From DAOUKH01 sp965219875 (GTDB lineage: Bacteria > Chloroflexota > Dehalococcoidia > SHYB01), in the NCBI GenBank assembly GCA_965219875.1, contig CBDCOW010000001.1, positions 992,001 through 1,056,000 of the forward strand: DNA of 64,000 nucleotides, read 5' to 3'. The notes beneath the pieces are model-generated. The model made no database searches, was not told the DNA's origin, and saw nothing but the letters and a program-made list of their open reading frames with translations. The translations under genes were made by a program, and so were the position numbers. Positions within the stretch are counted from its first letter, which is position 1, and the number at the start of each line of letters is the position of its first letter. Positions 33,806 through 42,068 of this stretch are shown in pieces.

Positions 33806-34609
33806 GGTGTGTTAACACTAACGTAACGCATCGCAGATGAGTCCGAACACTATGAAGCCCAAGAAGATCGCGTCGAGCTTCTCAAAGCGGGAGAAGATGC
33901 GGCGAAAGCCCTTCAGCCGACGGAACAGCCGCTCGATCTCGTTGCGCCTCTTGTACAGCTCCCGGTCGTACTCCCAAGGACGGATACGGGTGCTGATGGG
34001 TGGCACGACGGGCGTGAACCCCAAGGCAAGCGCGAGTTGGCGGGTCTCGTCACCTTCATAGGCCCGATCCATCAGCAACGAGCGGGGTTGGTCTTGCGGC
34101 CCCAGGCGTGTGAGCAGCTTGCGCCCTTCCGGCGCGTCATGGGCCTGTCCCGGGGAAAGGGAGAACGTCACAGCCGTTCGAGCATCCGCGGCAACCATAT
34201 GAATCTTGGTGGTCCAGCCTCCCCGGGACTTGCCAATAGACTGAGGCCCGTTTTTTTTAGCGCGCCCGTGCCGTCGGGATGGACCTTGACGATGGTGCTG
34301 TCCATCGAAACGGCTTCGAGCTTGATGCGCACAATCTGTTCCCGCTGGAGATGTTCGAAGACCCGGTCGAGCACCCCGTTCTTCGACCACCGGTTCATCC
34401 GGGTGTAGATGGTGTGCCAGTTGCCGAACCGTTTCGGCAGGCCCCGCCACTTGCACCCCTGCTCTGCAACGTACAGGATGGCGTTGAGCACTTGGAGGTT
34501 CGACAGGCTCACATTCCCTCGTTGCACGGGGAGGTAGGGGGCGATGCGTTCGTACTGAGCTTCTGTAATTTCCATGCGGAGATCATAGCACAGTTAGTGT
34601 GAACACGCC
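33806..34609 (-). mobile_element. IS5-family insertion sequence (IS427-like), 804 bp
   Basis: Terminal inverted repeats GGTGTGTTAACACTAAC (33806-33822) and, on the other strand, GGCGTGTTCACACTAAC (34609-34593) match at 15 of 17 positions. They are flanked by CTAG on both sides (33802-33805 and 34610-34613), the target duplication. The transposase is in two overlapping frames. The target around CTAG was itself nearly palindromic (TGTCCGAATGA / TCATTTCGGAC). The element is complete, so the insertion is probably recent. Confidence 0.92.
33818..34575 (-). CDS. IS5-family transposase, produced by frameshifting
   Basis: The first frame (34575-34168) encodes MEITEAQYERIAPYLPVQRG...WRGLPKRFGNWHTIYTRMNRW and reaches the first catalytic Asp in 'AVSMDSTIVKVHPDGTGALKK'. 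The second frame continues 'NGPQSIGKSRGGWTTKIHMVAADA' with the second Asp in 'LLMDRAYEGD' and the Glu in 'KRRNEIERLFRRLKGFRRIFSRFEKLD', ending at 33818. The frames join at a run of eight A on the coding strand (34258-34251), a typical slippery site for IS5-type programmed frameshifting. All three DDE residues are present. Confidence 0.9.
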
Positions 34610-35878
34610 CTAGGTCATTTCGGACCTCGACCAAGGTGTGCGGTCCGTGGGCAAAATTACGTCTCGCCATGAACCTCTTTAGGTTTCGCAATCGTGAACG
34701 AATCTGTGTTGGAATCCCTGCTGTCTTCAAGGCATCGGCTATCCAAACCCCTTCTTTCCTTTTCTTCCCCTTCTTCCCGACCATCTCTTGAGACAGTCGC
34801 TCAAATGCAGCCTGAGCAAGAACAATACCGCCTTCAAGGGAATGAGTCTCATTGCTGAGGAGATACCAGTGAAGCGCTAACCTAATAGGGTGATGTCGCG
34901 GCGTCTTCATGAGTTCTTTCCAGAATCCTGGAAACAGTTCAGTCAGCATTAGTCCGTGCTTCGTGTCAAACCACGATCTATACCCAGACCAAGGACTCGC
35001 ATGACTTGTGCTCCATTTCTCCCACACCCGGTGACCGTTTTCATTGTACCCAGCAACAAGAGTCAACCCGCAATAGGCACCTCGGGCAAACGAAAGAAAC
35101 AGACGTAGCAGGTCTAAGAGGGGCACAATTTGCTTTGTAGAAAAGGGCTTTCCGTCCGAGCGCCGTATACAGCCTTCGTGCGTAAGCCCGTATCCGCCAT
35201 CGGAGCGTAATCGCTTGATGGTCTCGCGTGTGTTCTTGAGAGACCGCAGCTCAATCACCCAGGGGGAAGCTTCCAATATGACAAAATCACGCCTCTGATA
35301 GCCCTTCTCAAATTCTTCAATGGTCTTCGGGGGTTGATACTCCTCGCTCAAGAACGCTGGGAAGTTCAATAAGCCAAACGTTACTCTTGTCAGATCATTG
35401 CCAGGTTCAAAGGGTGTTACAGACCCGTTGGCTAAAGTGAAGGAGCCTTTGCAGAGTAGCTTACCTTTGGTTCGCTCAAACCTGGCGAGGTCCGCGAGTA
35501 CACTAAGGGTCGCACCAGAATCTAGCGAAATATCAAATTGTTCAGCCGACTCATCGAAGTCGGGCGGGAGTTCGACGCTGTCAATTTCTATGCAGATACA
35601 CGGTGTTGGAGACAAATTGAGGATGACCCGCGCGGATACATTGCTGACAGCAGCATCGTTGATGGTTCGTATTGACGTCTCGGCTACTTTGATGGACCCG
35701 TTAGCGCTCCCTGTCAACATTAATCTCTCCCTAGCGCTCAAAGGCCCACGAGAAGAGTCTCGAACTTTCCATGAGGACTCCGGTGCCGGGGATCACAGTC
35801 CGCCAAGCCAGATCTCGAAGATAGTTCTGTCTACCGTACACGTTGGTGAGCCGTCCCGGTCGGTCGTTAGGCTCGTGG

Positions 35879-36799
35879 TTAGTGACCCTGTGCCGTGAGG
35901 TACGTCGCCCGTGCCTTCCGAGGGTCGTCGTGGGAGGGCTGCCAACCCTCGTAGAGGAGCTTGCCGTCCAGGGTGTAGACCGGGCGGTCGAGCTCGGCGA
36001 GGAGTGGGAGGCTGTAGACGACGCGACTGGTGAGGACGCGTGGGTCGCCGGAGCACAGGGCTAAGGCGGCCTCGGCGAAGGTCTCCAGCGGCTCGTGGCT
36101 GATGCCGGCTCGTCCGCTGCCCACTACGCCCTGGGAGAGGGGCGTGTCGATGTAGCTGGTGGGGGCCAGGGTGTTGACGGCGATGTTGTCCTGGAAGAGC
36201 TCCACGGCTGCGCCCGTCGACATGCGGTCGAGGAAGGCTTTGGAGCTCCCGTAAAGGGAGCCACCCCCAAGGCGATTCGCGGGCGTGGTGTCGCTGGGCC
36301 TGGGACGGGGCTCGGCCTGGGAGGAAGAGATCGACAGGATCCAGCCGGCGCCCCGGGTCCGCATGCCGGGAATCACCGCCCTCGCCAGGTCCCACGCAGC
36401 CCATACGTTGACCGCGATGGTGCGGAGGAAGAAGTCGCGAGGCATGTCGGCGAAAGGGATGAAGCCGTGGTCGTCGAACTCTCGGGGCGCCGCAGCGTTG
36501 TTCACGAGGATATCGGCAGGAGCGTCGAAGGCCTCTTCGGCCTGCCGGACGATGCGGCGCTTGTCGAAGTCCAGGTCCTCGAAGTCCAGGTGTGCCGCGA
36601 TGGCCGTGCCACCGGCGTGCCGGACCATGTCGAGGGTTTCGTCGAGCGAGCCGGCCATCTCTTTGTTGCGCCGTTGCTCGTCTCGTCCTACGGCGACGAC
36701 CTTGGCTCCTTCAGCGGCGAACCGGAGGGCGATGCCCCGGCCGATGCCGCGGCTCGCTCCCGTTACGATGGCCACGTGGCCTTCCAGACTGTTCGCCAT
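35879..36799 (-). CDS. SDR family NAD(P)-dependent oxidoreductase
   Basis: A 306-residue short-chain dehydrogenase with TGASRGIG (cofactor loop), 'DILVNNAAAPREFDD', 'ILSISSSQAEP' catalytic Ser, and 'YGSSKAFLDRM' (YxxxK). An insertion after the Ser ('RPRPSDTTPANRLGGG') lengthens the substrate loop. GGGAGGG five bases before ATG 36799 supports the start. It stands alone on the minus strand next to repeats. The substrate is unknown. Confidence 0.88.
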   Translation of the reverse strand: MANSLEGHVAIVTGASRGIGRGIALRFAAEGAKVVAVGRDEQRRNKEMAGSLDETLDMVRHAGGTAIAAHLDFEDLDFDKRRIVRQAEEAFDAPADILVNNAAAPREFDDHGFIPFADMPRDFFLRTIAVNVWAAWDLARAVIPGMRTRGAGWILSISSSQAEPRPRPSDTTPANRLGGGSLYGSSKAFLDRMSTGAAVELFQDNIAVNTLAPTSYIDTPLSQGVVGSGRAGISHEPLETFAEAALALCSGDPRVLTSRVVYSLPLLAELDRPVYTLDGKLLYEGWQPSHDDPRKARATYLTAQGH

Positions 36800-36950
36800 G
36801 GTGCCCTCCCGCGGCAGGATACTCTACGCGCGGGCTGCGGTGTCGATCTCTCACCGGCAGGACCTGCGCAGCGTCGCCGTGCTATGCAGCCGGGGGAGTT
36901 GGCGGGGGTGGATGGTGTGAGGTGGTGGATGGCGAGGCCCCGCACGTCAA

Positions 36951-37200
36951 CCTACTCCCGGGGAGAGACCTTTGCGTAACTTAGGGGGCGGGCTTCAGCC
37001 AGGTCGCGCGGCCCCCGCCTCCCCCCGCCCTCTCTCAATCTCCCCCAGAGGGGGAGAGGTTTAAGTGAATGCCACCTCCGCTCCCCCCCCCCCCCCCGCC
37101 AGAACCCCAGTCGGTTTTGCAAAGGTCCCCAGAGGGGGAGAGGCCGGAGGGAGGGCGCCCACAGGGGGCGCCCCTACGGGAGGGATGGATTCCCGCTTGG
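36951..37200. repeat. Dispersed palindromic repeat cluster
   Basis: Contains the 'GGCGGGCTTCAGCCAGGTCGC' type unit (from about 36988) shared with 39830, 41093-41575, 57590 and elsewhere. It is followed by CTCCCCCAGAGGGGGAG palindromes, a run of 15 C (37083-37097) and GGGCGCCCACAGGGGGCGCCC with the CCCCTACGGGA tail. The 36800-37250 interval holds no gene. Confidence 0.8.
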
Positions 37201-37250
37201 GCGGGAATGAGGGAGACCGGCAGGTTGCGCGGAGGTTTCCCCTGGGAGGG

Positions 37251-37784
37251 CTATCGGGCGAGGACGATTTCTTCGAACTGGTCGACGGCTGAGATGGCGC
37301 GCTCCTTGAGGATGTCGGGCGGGGCGCTGCCGAGGGGGTGGGGGACCACGGCCCACTTGATGTTGGGGAGGCCGCTGATGCGGGCCATCGCCCGGCAGGC
37401 GTCGAGGAACTTATCCGTGCCGATCAGCATCGCGGGGATGCCGTACTTTTCGAGTTCCGCTTGGTTGAGCAGACCGCTCGAGCTGCAGCCCCCTCAGTCG
37501 CCGTGGGTGAGGATGATGGCGTCGCAGCGCTCGATGTCCTGCCATTGGTCGCGCTTGTAGACGCGTCCGGCGCTGTAGCGCCCGCGGACGAATTCCTTGA
37601 TCTCGTGGCGGTCGGCGAGCTCGGCCTGCACGAGGTCGAGGAGCTCGTCGGCGTTGAGCTTGCCGTTGCTGTAGAGTCCGATCACCGCGCCGTCGAGCCG
37701 GTCCAGGCGGGGCGCGGGATCGATGTCGAAGAGCTTGAGATCACCCACCGGGTCCAGTACACGTAGTCTCTCCGCGACGACCAT
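37251..37784 (-). CDS. UGSC-type selenoprotein (in-frame UGA read as selenocysteine)
   Basis: ATG 37784 is preceded by AAGGAGG with a 6-base spacer. The frame runs MVVAERLRVLDPVGDLKLF... to 'CDAIILTHGD', meets TGA at 37496-37494 (residue 97), and continues in frame as GGCSSSGLLNQAELEKYGIPAMLIGTDKFL...FEEIVLAR to TAG at 37251. The full length is 177 residues. The U-G-G-C-S-S motif at the end of a strand resembles the UGSC family, distantly related to glycine/proline reductase selenoproteins. Downstream of the TGA, GAGC-GGTCT-GCTC forms a small hairpin with the GGUCU loop of the E. coli fdhF SECIS at the same 18-nt distance. Homology clearly continues past the TGA, so a nonsense mutation is unlikely. 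The function is probably redox or reductive cleavage. Confidence 0.85.
37467..37496 (-). promoter_or_regulatory. Bacterial SECIS element
   Basis: After TGA (37496-37494) come 18 nt, then GGTCT (37475-37471) flanked by GAGC and GCTC, which pair perfectly. In E. coli fdhF the UGA-to-GGUCU distance is also 18 nt and that loop contacts SelB. Confidence 0.75.
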
Positions 37785-37967
37785 GCCTTCCCTCCTTCGG
37801 GTGCTTGCGGCTCTTGCCGCTCGGCTGGCGCCCATTATAGACACTTCGGCGGCGCGGCGCCCGCCCTCCCGCGGCCATAGTTAACGGCCCCGCGTCCGCG
37901 GCCTTGTGATACAATTCGCAAGGCCTTTCGGCACCCGTTCCTGAAGGAGTCCACGGCGACTTCCGCC

Positions 37968-38882
37968 ATGATTCAGCCCGCGTCCACGATTGCCCATGCG
38001 CCGCCGGTATCACGCCGGAACCTCTGGGCGTTGGCGCGGGACTACGTGGCGCTCACCAAGCCCAAGATCATCCTGCTGCTGGTCCTCACCGCGACCGGCG
38101 CGATGTTCCTCGCCGCGGAGGGCTCGCCGGCCCTCTCGACGGTGCTCTTGGTGCTGTTTGGGGGCGGTCTCGCCGCCGGCGGCGCCAATGCGCTGAACCA
38201 GTATTGGGACCGGGACATCGACGAGCGGATGGCGCGGACGAGCTCGCGGCCCCTTCCCGACCAGCGGATCGACCCGCGCAACGCGCTCTACTTCGGCGCG
38301 GCGCTCAACGTCATCGCCTTCGTCATCCTGAGCTCGTGGGTGAACCTGCTCGCGGCGTCGCTCACCCTGGCGGCGACGGTGTTCTACGTCCTCGTGTACA
38401 CCAATTGGCTGAAGCGGACGACCACGCAGAACATCGTCATCGGCGGGGCGGCGGGCGCGATTCCGCCACTGGTGGGCTGGGCCGCCATCACCGGCGACCT
38501 TTCCCTCGCCGCGCTCTATATGTTCGCCATCGTTTTCTTCTGGACGCCGCCGCACTTCTGGGCGCTCGCGGTGCTGCTGCGGAACGACTACGCCCGCGCC
38601 GGGGTGCCCATGCTTCCCGTCGTCCACGGCGTCAAGGAGACGGCGCGGCAGATCCTGCTGCACAGCTTCACGCTGGTCGCCCTCTCGGCGCTCTTCTTTA
38701 CCGTCGAGGGGCTGGGATGGACGTACTTCTCGGGCGCGCTCGGCCTCGGCGCGGTCTTCCTCGGCCTGGCCCTCTGGTTCCGCAAGGAGCTGACGGTGAA
38801 GGCGGCGCGGGTCCTCTATCTCTACTCGCTGTTGTACCTCGCGCTGCTGTTCGGCTTCATCATCATCGATAGCGCGGCGTAG
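37968..38882 (+). CDS. ctaB: Protoheme IX farnesyltransferase (heme O synthase)
   Basis: A 304-residue UbiA-family membrane prenyltransferase with nine or so helices: 'DYVALTKPKIILLLVLTATGAMFLA', the first Asp-rich motif 'GGANALNQYWDRDIDERMARTSSRPLP' (NxxxDxxxD), 'YTNWLKRTTTQNIVIGGAAGAIPPLVGW', and 'FFWTPPHFWALAVLLRNDYARAGVPMLPVV'. It adds farnesyl to heme B, giving heme O. The ATG at 37968 is the only sensible start, although the best ribosome-binding site (GAAGGAG) is ~20 bases away. It is followed after 2 bp by ctaA, so the pair supplies heme A for an aa3-type oxidase. Confidence 0.95.
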   Translation: MIQPASTIAHAPPVSRRNLWALARDYVALTKPKIILLLVLTATGAMFLAAEGSPALSTVLLVLFGGGLAAGGANALNQYWDRDIDERMARTSSRPLPDQRIDPRNALYFGAALNVIAFVILSSWVNLLAASLTLAATVFYVLVYTNWLKRTTTQNIVIGGAAGAIPPLVGWAAITGDLSLAALYMFAIVFFWTPPHFWALAVLLRNDYARAGVPMLPVVHGVKETARQILLHSFTLVALSALFFTVEGLGWTYFSGALGLGAVFLGLALWFRKELTVKAARVLYLYSLLYLALLFGFIIIDSAA

Positions 38883-38884
38883 GC

Positions 38885-39781
38885 ATGGCCGCCGCGATTT
38901 CTTCGGCACTCCCGCGCTTCGGTGCGGTGTCGCCGCGGGCGATCGGCATGCTCGCGCTGGCCGCGGCGCTCATGACCGCCGGTCTGATCACCTACGGCTC
39001 GTGGGTGCGGGTGTCGGGGTCGGGCCTGGGCTGTCCCGATTGGCCGCTGTGCCAGGGCGGGGTCACGCCCGGCGACACGGCGGCGGCCATCGAGTTCGGG
39101 CACCGCGTCTACGCCGGCCTCACCATGATCGCGGTGTTCGCCGCCGCCGCCCTCGCCTTCCCGCGCCGCGCCGAGATCGGCGCGCCGGCCTTCTTCCTCG
39201 TCTCGGCGGCGGCGCTGATCCTCATCCAAGCCCTCATCGGCGGAGTCGCGGTCCTTACCGAGCTTCCCAAGTTCATCATCATGGTCCACTTGACGATGGG
39301 GATGACCATCCTGGCGCTGCTCACCGCCGCCGGCCTTCGGATACTGACGCGGGGCGAAGGGCCGACGTTCGACCTGCCCGCTCGGGCGGCCGTGCTCACC
39401 GCCGCCGGCGCGATCATGGTCGGCGGCTCCATCGTGGCCACGCAGACCGGGCCGGGCTGCCTGAACCTCCCCTTCTGCGACAGCGACTCGACGACGATGG
39501 CCGCGTGGCTTCACACCTTCCACCGCGCCCTCGGCATCGTGCTGTTCGTGACCGCCGCCGTCGTCGCGTTCGCCGTCCGGCGGTCCGGCGGCCCGCCTCT
39601 TGCCGCGGGCCTGAGCGCTGCCCTGGTGGTCCTCGTCGTGGCACAAGGGGCCGCGGGGGCCGTGGCCGTCGTCACGACCTTCCCGGACAGCCTGCGCATC
39701 CTGCACGTCGGCTTCGCCACCCTCATTTGGGCGTCACTGATCGGCCTCTGGGCGCTCGCCGCTCCCTTCCGTCGAACGTAG
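38885..39781 (+). CDS. ctaA: Heme A synthase
   Basis: A 298-residue COX15/CtaA protein with eight helices: 'TYGSWVRVSGSGLGCPDWPLCQG' (paired Cys), 'IEFGHRVYAGLTMIAV' (heme His), 'FIIMVHLTMGMTILALL', 'VATQTGPGCLNLPFC', 'WLHTFHRALGIVLFV' and 'LRILHVGFATLIWASL'. Four conserved His positions are present. It oxidises heme O to heme A. Its last codons (P-F-R-R-T-stop) form part of a repeat unit copied several times in the array at 41031-41660. Confidence 0.93.
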   Translation: MAAAISSALPRFGAVSPRAIGMLALAAALMTAGLITYGSWVRVSGSGLGCPDWPLCQGGVTPGDTAAAIEFGHRVYAGLTMIAVFAAAALAFPRRAEIGAPAFFLVSAAALILIQALIGGVAVLTELPKFIIMVHLTMGMTILALLTAAGLRILTRGEGPTFDLPARAAVLTAAGAIMVGGSIVATQTGPGCLNLPFCDSDSTTMAAWLHTFHRALGIVLFVTAAVVAFAVRRSGGPPLAAGLSAALVVLVVAQGAAGAVAVVTTFPDSLRILHVGFATLIWASLIGLWALAAPFRRT

Positions 39782-39884
39782 GGGGTTGCCGCCAATCCTC
39801 GCCCGCTGGAGACCTTTGTGTGACTCGGCGGGCGGGCTTCAGCAAGGTCGCGCGGCCCCCGCCTCCCCCCGCCCTCACCCAACC
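39765..39884 (+). repeat. Dispersed repeat unit beginning in the ctaA 3' end, cut by IS110
   Basis: The unit runs from CCCTTCCGTCGAACGTAG (ctaA end) through 'GACTCGGCGGGCGGGCTTCAG' to CTCACCCAACC, where the IS110 element enters. Its palindrome half reappears on the other side of the element at 41031. Confidence 0.8.
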
Positions 39885-39886
39885 CT

Positions 39887-40041
39887 TGTATCTTGCTAGG
39901 GGGGCGGTAGACCGATAACCCTCTGGTCCAAGAAGACCGTGGGAGAGCGGGGGTCGCCGCTCCTACTCCAAGGAAGAGCCCGAACAGTTGCCAGGGCATG
40001 CAAAGCCCGAATCTGCAAGGTAGGGCCAAAGGAGAGGGATT
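39887..40041 (+). ncRNA. Predicted IS110 bridge RNA (target- and donor-binding loops readable)
   Basis: Target loop: AACCCTCT (39917-39924) equals the top strand of the target up to the core; hairpin GGTC-CAAGAA-GACC (39925-39938); then GGGAGAG (39941-39947), the complement of CTCTCCC right of the core. Donor loop: ACAGTTGC (39984-39991) equals the element's right end ACAGTTGCT; hairpin GGGC-ATGCAAA-GCCC (39994-40008); then TGCAAG (40014-40019), pairing with CTTGTA at the left end with one G-U. The order of both loops matches the published bridge RNA design. The exact RNA ends are not visible. Confidence 0.82.
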
Positions 40042-41004
40042 GTGGAGTCAGAGGAACGTTTCGTCGGGATCGACGTCTCCAAGAAGGTGCTGGACATCGC
40101 CGTCCTGCCGGACGGGACGCAGTGGAGCGTCCCCAACACGCTGCGGGGAATTGACGAAGTGGTCGCCGCGCTCGGACCCCTGGCGCCGGTGCTGGTGGTG
40201 CTGGAATCGACGGGCGGACTGCAGCGGCCGGTGGTGGCGGGGCTCGCCGTAGCGCAGATCCCGACAGCGGTGGTCAATCCGCGCCAAGTGCGGGACTTCG
40301 CCAAGGCGAGCGGGCAGCTGGCCAAGACGGACCGGCTGGACGCGGAGGTCATCGCCCGCTTCGGCAAGGCGATCCGTCCGCGTCCGACCCGTCTGCCCGA
40401 CGCGGCGACCCAGGCGCTGGAGGCGCACGTGGAGCGACGGCGACAGGTGGTGACGATGATCACCGCGGAGAAGAACCGGCTGAGCAGCGCCGCGGGGCTG
40501 GTCCGAAAGGACATCCAGCGCCATATCGCCTGGCTGGAAAAGGAGCTGCGCAAGCTGGACGAGGAGCTGAGCAAGCGCATCCGCGAGAACCCGGCATGGC
40601 GGCAGCGGGACGACCTGCTCAGGAGTGTCCCTGGGGTGGGGCGGGTGCTCGGGGCCACACTCTTGGCGGAGGTCCCCGAACTCGGGGAGCTGGACGGCAA
40701 GCAGATCGCCAGCCTCCTCGGGGTCGCCCCGTTCAACCGCGACAGCGGGATGCTGCGCGGGCGGCGTGCCGTGTGGGGAGGACGGGCGCAGGTCCGTCAG
40801 ACCCTGTACATGGCCACGCTTGCGGCCTCGCGCCACAATCCAGTGATCCGGGACTTCTACCTGCGCCTCTGCGCGGCGGGCAAGGCGAAGAAGGCCGCGC
40901 TCACCGCCTGCATGCGCAAGCTGCTCGTCATCCTCAACAGCATGCTGAAGCACGGCGCTGCGTGGAACCCCGCCCACACCTGGAAGGAGGTCCCAGCCGC
41001 ATAG
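40042..41004 (+). CDS. IS110-family recombinase
   Basis: A 320-residue protein with the RuvC-like DEDD domain: 'FVGIDVSKKVLDIAVL' (first Asp), 'VLVVLESTGGLQRPV' (Glu), 'KTDRLDAEVIARFGKAIRP' (two Asp). A coiled coil follows (~130-190), then the C-terminal Tnp domain 'DLLRSVPGVGRVLGATLLAEVPELGELDGKQIASLLGVAPFNRDSG' containing the conserved Ser. GTG 40042 follows GGAGAGG by four bases. It acts with the bridge RNA to join element and target. Confidence 0.95.
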   Translation: MESEERFVGIDVSKKVLDIAVLPDGTQWSVPNTLRGIDEVVAALGPLAPVLVVLESTGGLQRPVVAGLAVAQIPTAVVNPRQVRDFAKASGQLAKTDRLDAEVIARFGKAIRPRPTRLPDAATQALEAHVERRRQVVTMITAEKNRLSSAAGLVRKDIQRHIAWLEKELRKLDEELSKRIRENPAWRQRDDLLRSVPGVGRVLGATLLAEVPELGELDGKQIASLLGVAPFNRDSGMLRGRRAVWGGRAQVRQTLYMATLAASRHNPVIRDFYLRLCAAGKAKKAALTACMRKLLVILNSMLKHGAAWNPAHTWKEVPAA

Positions 41005-41030
41005 AAACCTTGACTTTCAACACAGTTGCT

Positions 41031-41660
41031 CTCCCGGCGGTAGAGGGGGGAAGACCCCGCGCCGCCTCCCTTTTTCAAGGTCGGCGGGCGGGGCTTCAGC
41101 AAGGTCGCGCGGCCCCCGCCTCCCCCCGCCCTCACCCAACCCTCTCCCAGCGGGAGAGGGGGGAAGAGCCCGCGCCGTGCCCTTCCGTCGAACGTAGGGG
41201 GTTGCCGCCAATCCTCGTCTGCTGGAGGCCTTGTGTGACTCGGCGGGTGGGGCTTCAGCAAGGTCGCGCGGCCCCCGCCACCCCCCGCCCTCACCCAACC
41301 CTCTCCCAGCGGGAGAGGGGGGAAGAGCCCGCGCCGTGCCCTTCCGTCGAACGTAGGGGGGATTGCCGCCAATCCTCGCCCGCTGGAGACCTTTGTGTGA
41401 CTCGGCGGGCGGGGCTTCAGCAAGGTCGCGCGGCCCCCGCCACCCCCCCGCCCTCACCCCAACCCTCTCCCAGCGGGAGAGGGGGAAGAGCCCGCGCCGT
41501 GCCCTTCCGTCGAGCGTAGGGGGATTGCCGCCAATCCTCGCCCGCTGGAGACCTTTGTGTGACTCGGCGGGCGGGCTTCAGCAAGGTCGCGCGGCCCCCG
41601 CCGCCCCCGCCCTCTTTCAGTTTTCCCCAGAGGGGGAAAGGTTTAAGGCGCTCCCCTTCG
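41031..41660 (+). repeat. Tandem array of ~160-bp units carrying the ctaA 3' end
   Basis: GCTTCAGCAAGG recurs at 41093, 41252, 41414 and 41575 (spacing 159-162). Each unit contains CTCTCCCAGCGGGAGAGGG and, in three copies, CCCTTCCGTCGA(A/G)CGTAG, which is the end of ctaA. Intact AACCCTCTCCC sites lie at 41138, 41297 and 41461. Confidence 0.88.
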
Positions 41661-41960
41661 GGAGAGACGGAATTCGATAAGCCGTGGTGGTTGCGAGGGG
41701 GCCCCTCATCTCAATCTTCTCCCGTGGGGAGAAGAGGCAAGACCTTCCGGCCCCACCCGTTCGACGCGCCCTTGGGGCGCGTGCCCTCTTTCAGTTTTCC
41801 CCCAGAGGGGGGAAGGTTTGAGGCGCTCCCCTTCGGGGAGAGGCGGACTTCGATGATCCGTGGCGGTTGCGAGGGGGCCCCTCATCTCAATCTTCTCCCG
41901 TGGGGAGAAGAGGCAAGACCTCCCGGCCCCACCCCTGCTTGAGCCTGCGGGCGAGTTTCG
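41661..41960 (+). repeat. Second dispersed repeat family, two copies
   Basis: The segment 'GGTTGCGAGGGGGCCCCTCA' with following CTTCTCCCGTGGGGAGAAG palindrome occurs near 41690 and 41868, and a third copy near 44772. No gene is supported between 41031 and 42069. Confidence 0.8.
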
Positions 41961-42068
41961 CAAAGTCTCCGCTGAGAGGGGAGGTAGGACCCCTCCGCCC
42001 CTTCTCTTTCGGGAATGACGGGAGTGGACTGCTATACTGGCGCCGCCTCCGTTTCCCTTCCCGCGACC

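Larger units (their letters stand above)
33608..35741 (-). pseudogene. HEPN-like domain protein interrupted by an IS5-family element
   Basis: The upstream part (35741-34614) encodes ~376 residues ending FAHGPHTLVEVRNDL. The downstream part (33801-33608) continues VHSDMKRGISSGRIYAQARELGLWYVELMLLKKFGY...GGDP. Removing the element and one CTAG copy restores a single frame of 441 residues reading RNDLVHS, a textbook HEPN R-x4-H ribonuclease motif; the insertion lies between L and V. The N-terminal ~200 residues are beta-rich and the middle helical, a layout like ApeA-type HEPN proteins, but that link is inference. Base composition is clearly less GC-rich than the neighbours, suggesting transfer. 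HEPN RNases of this kind are often antiviral. As it stands the gene is broken. Confidence 0.8.
39885..41030 (+). mobile_element. IS110-family element inserted in a palindromic repeat, CT core on both sides
   Basis: Aligning the flanks with intact repeat copies (CACCCAACC-CT-CTCCC) places CT at both junctions (39885-39886 and 41029-41030), the element body being 39887-41028. It has a 155-nt left non-coding end, one recombinase gene and a 24-nt right end, and no terminal inverted repeats. This is the layout of the IS110 group, whose left end encodes the bridge RNA. Confidence 0.9.

Noticed and set aside
40857..41519. Frames across the tandem array (PPSPQPSPSGRGG-like or LPLGEGWVRAGGGGG-like)
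   Set aside because: They are translations of the repeated palindromes, not proteins.
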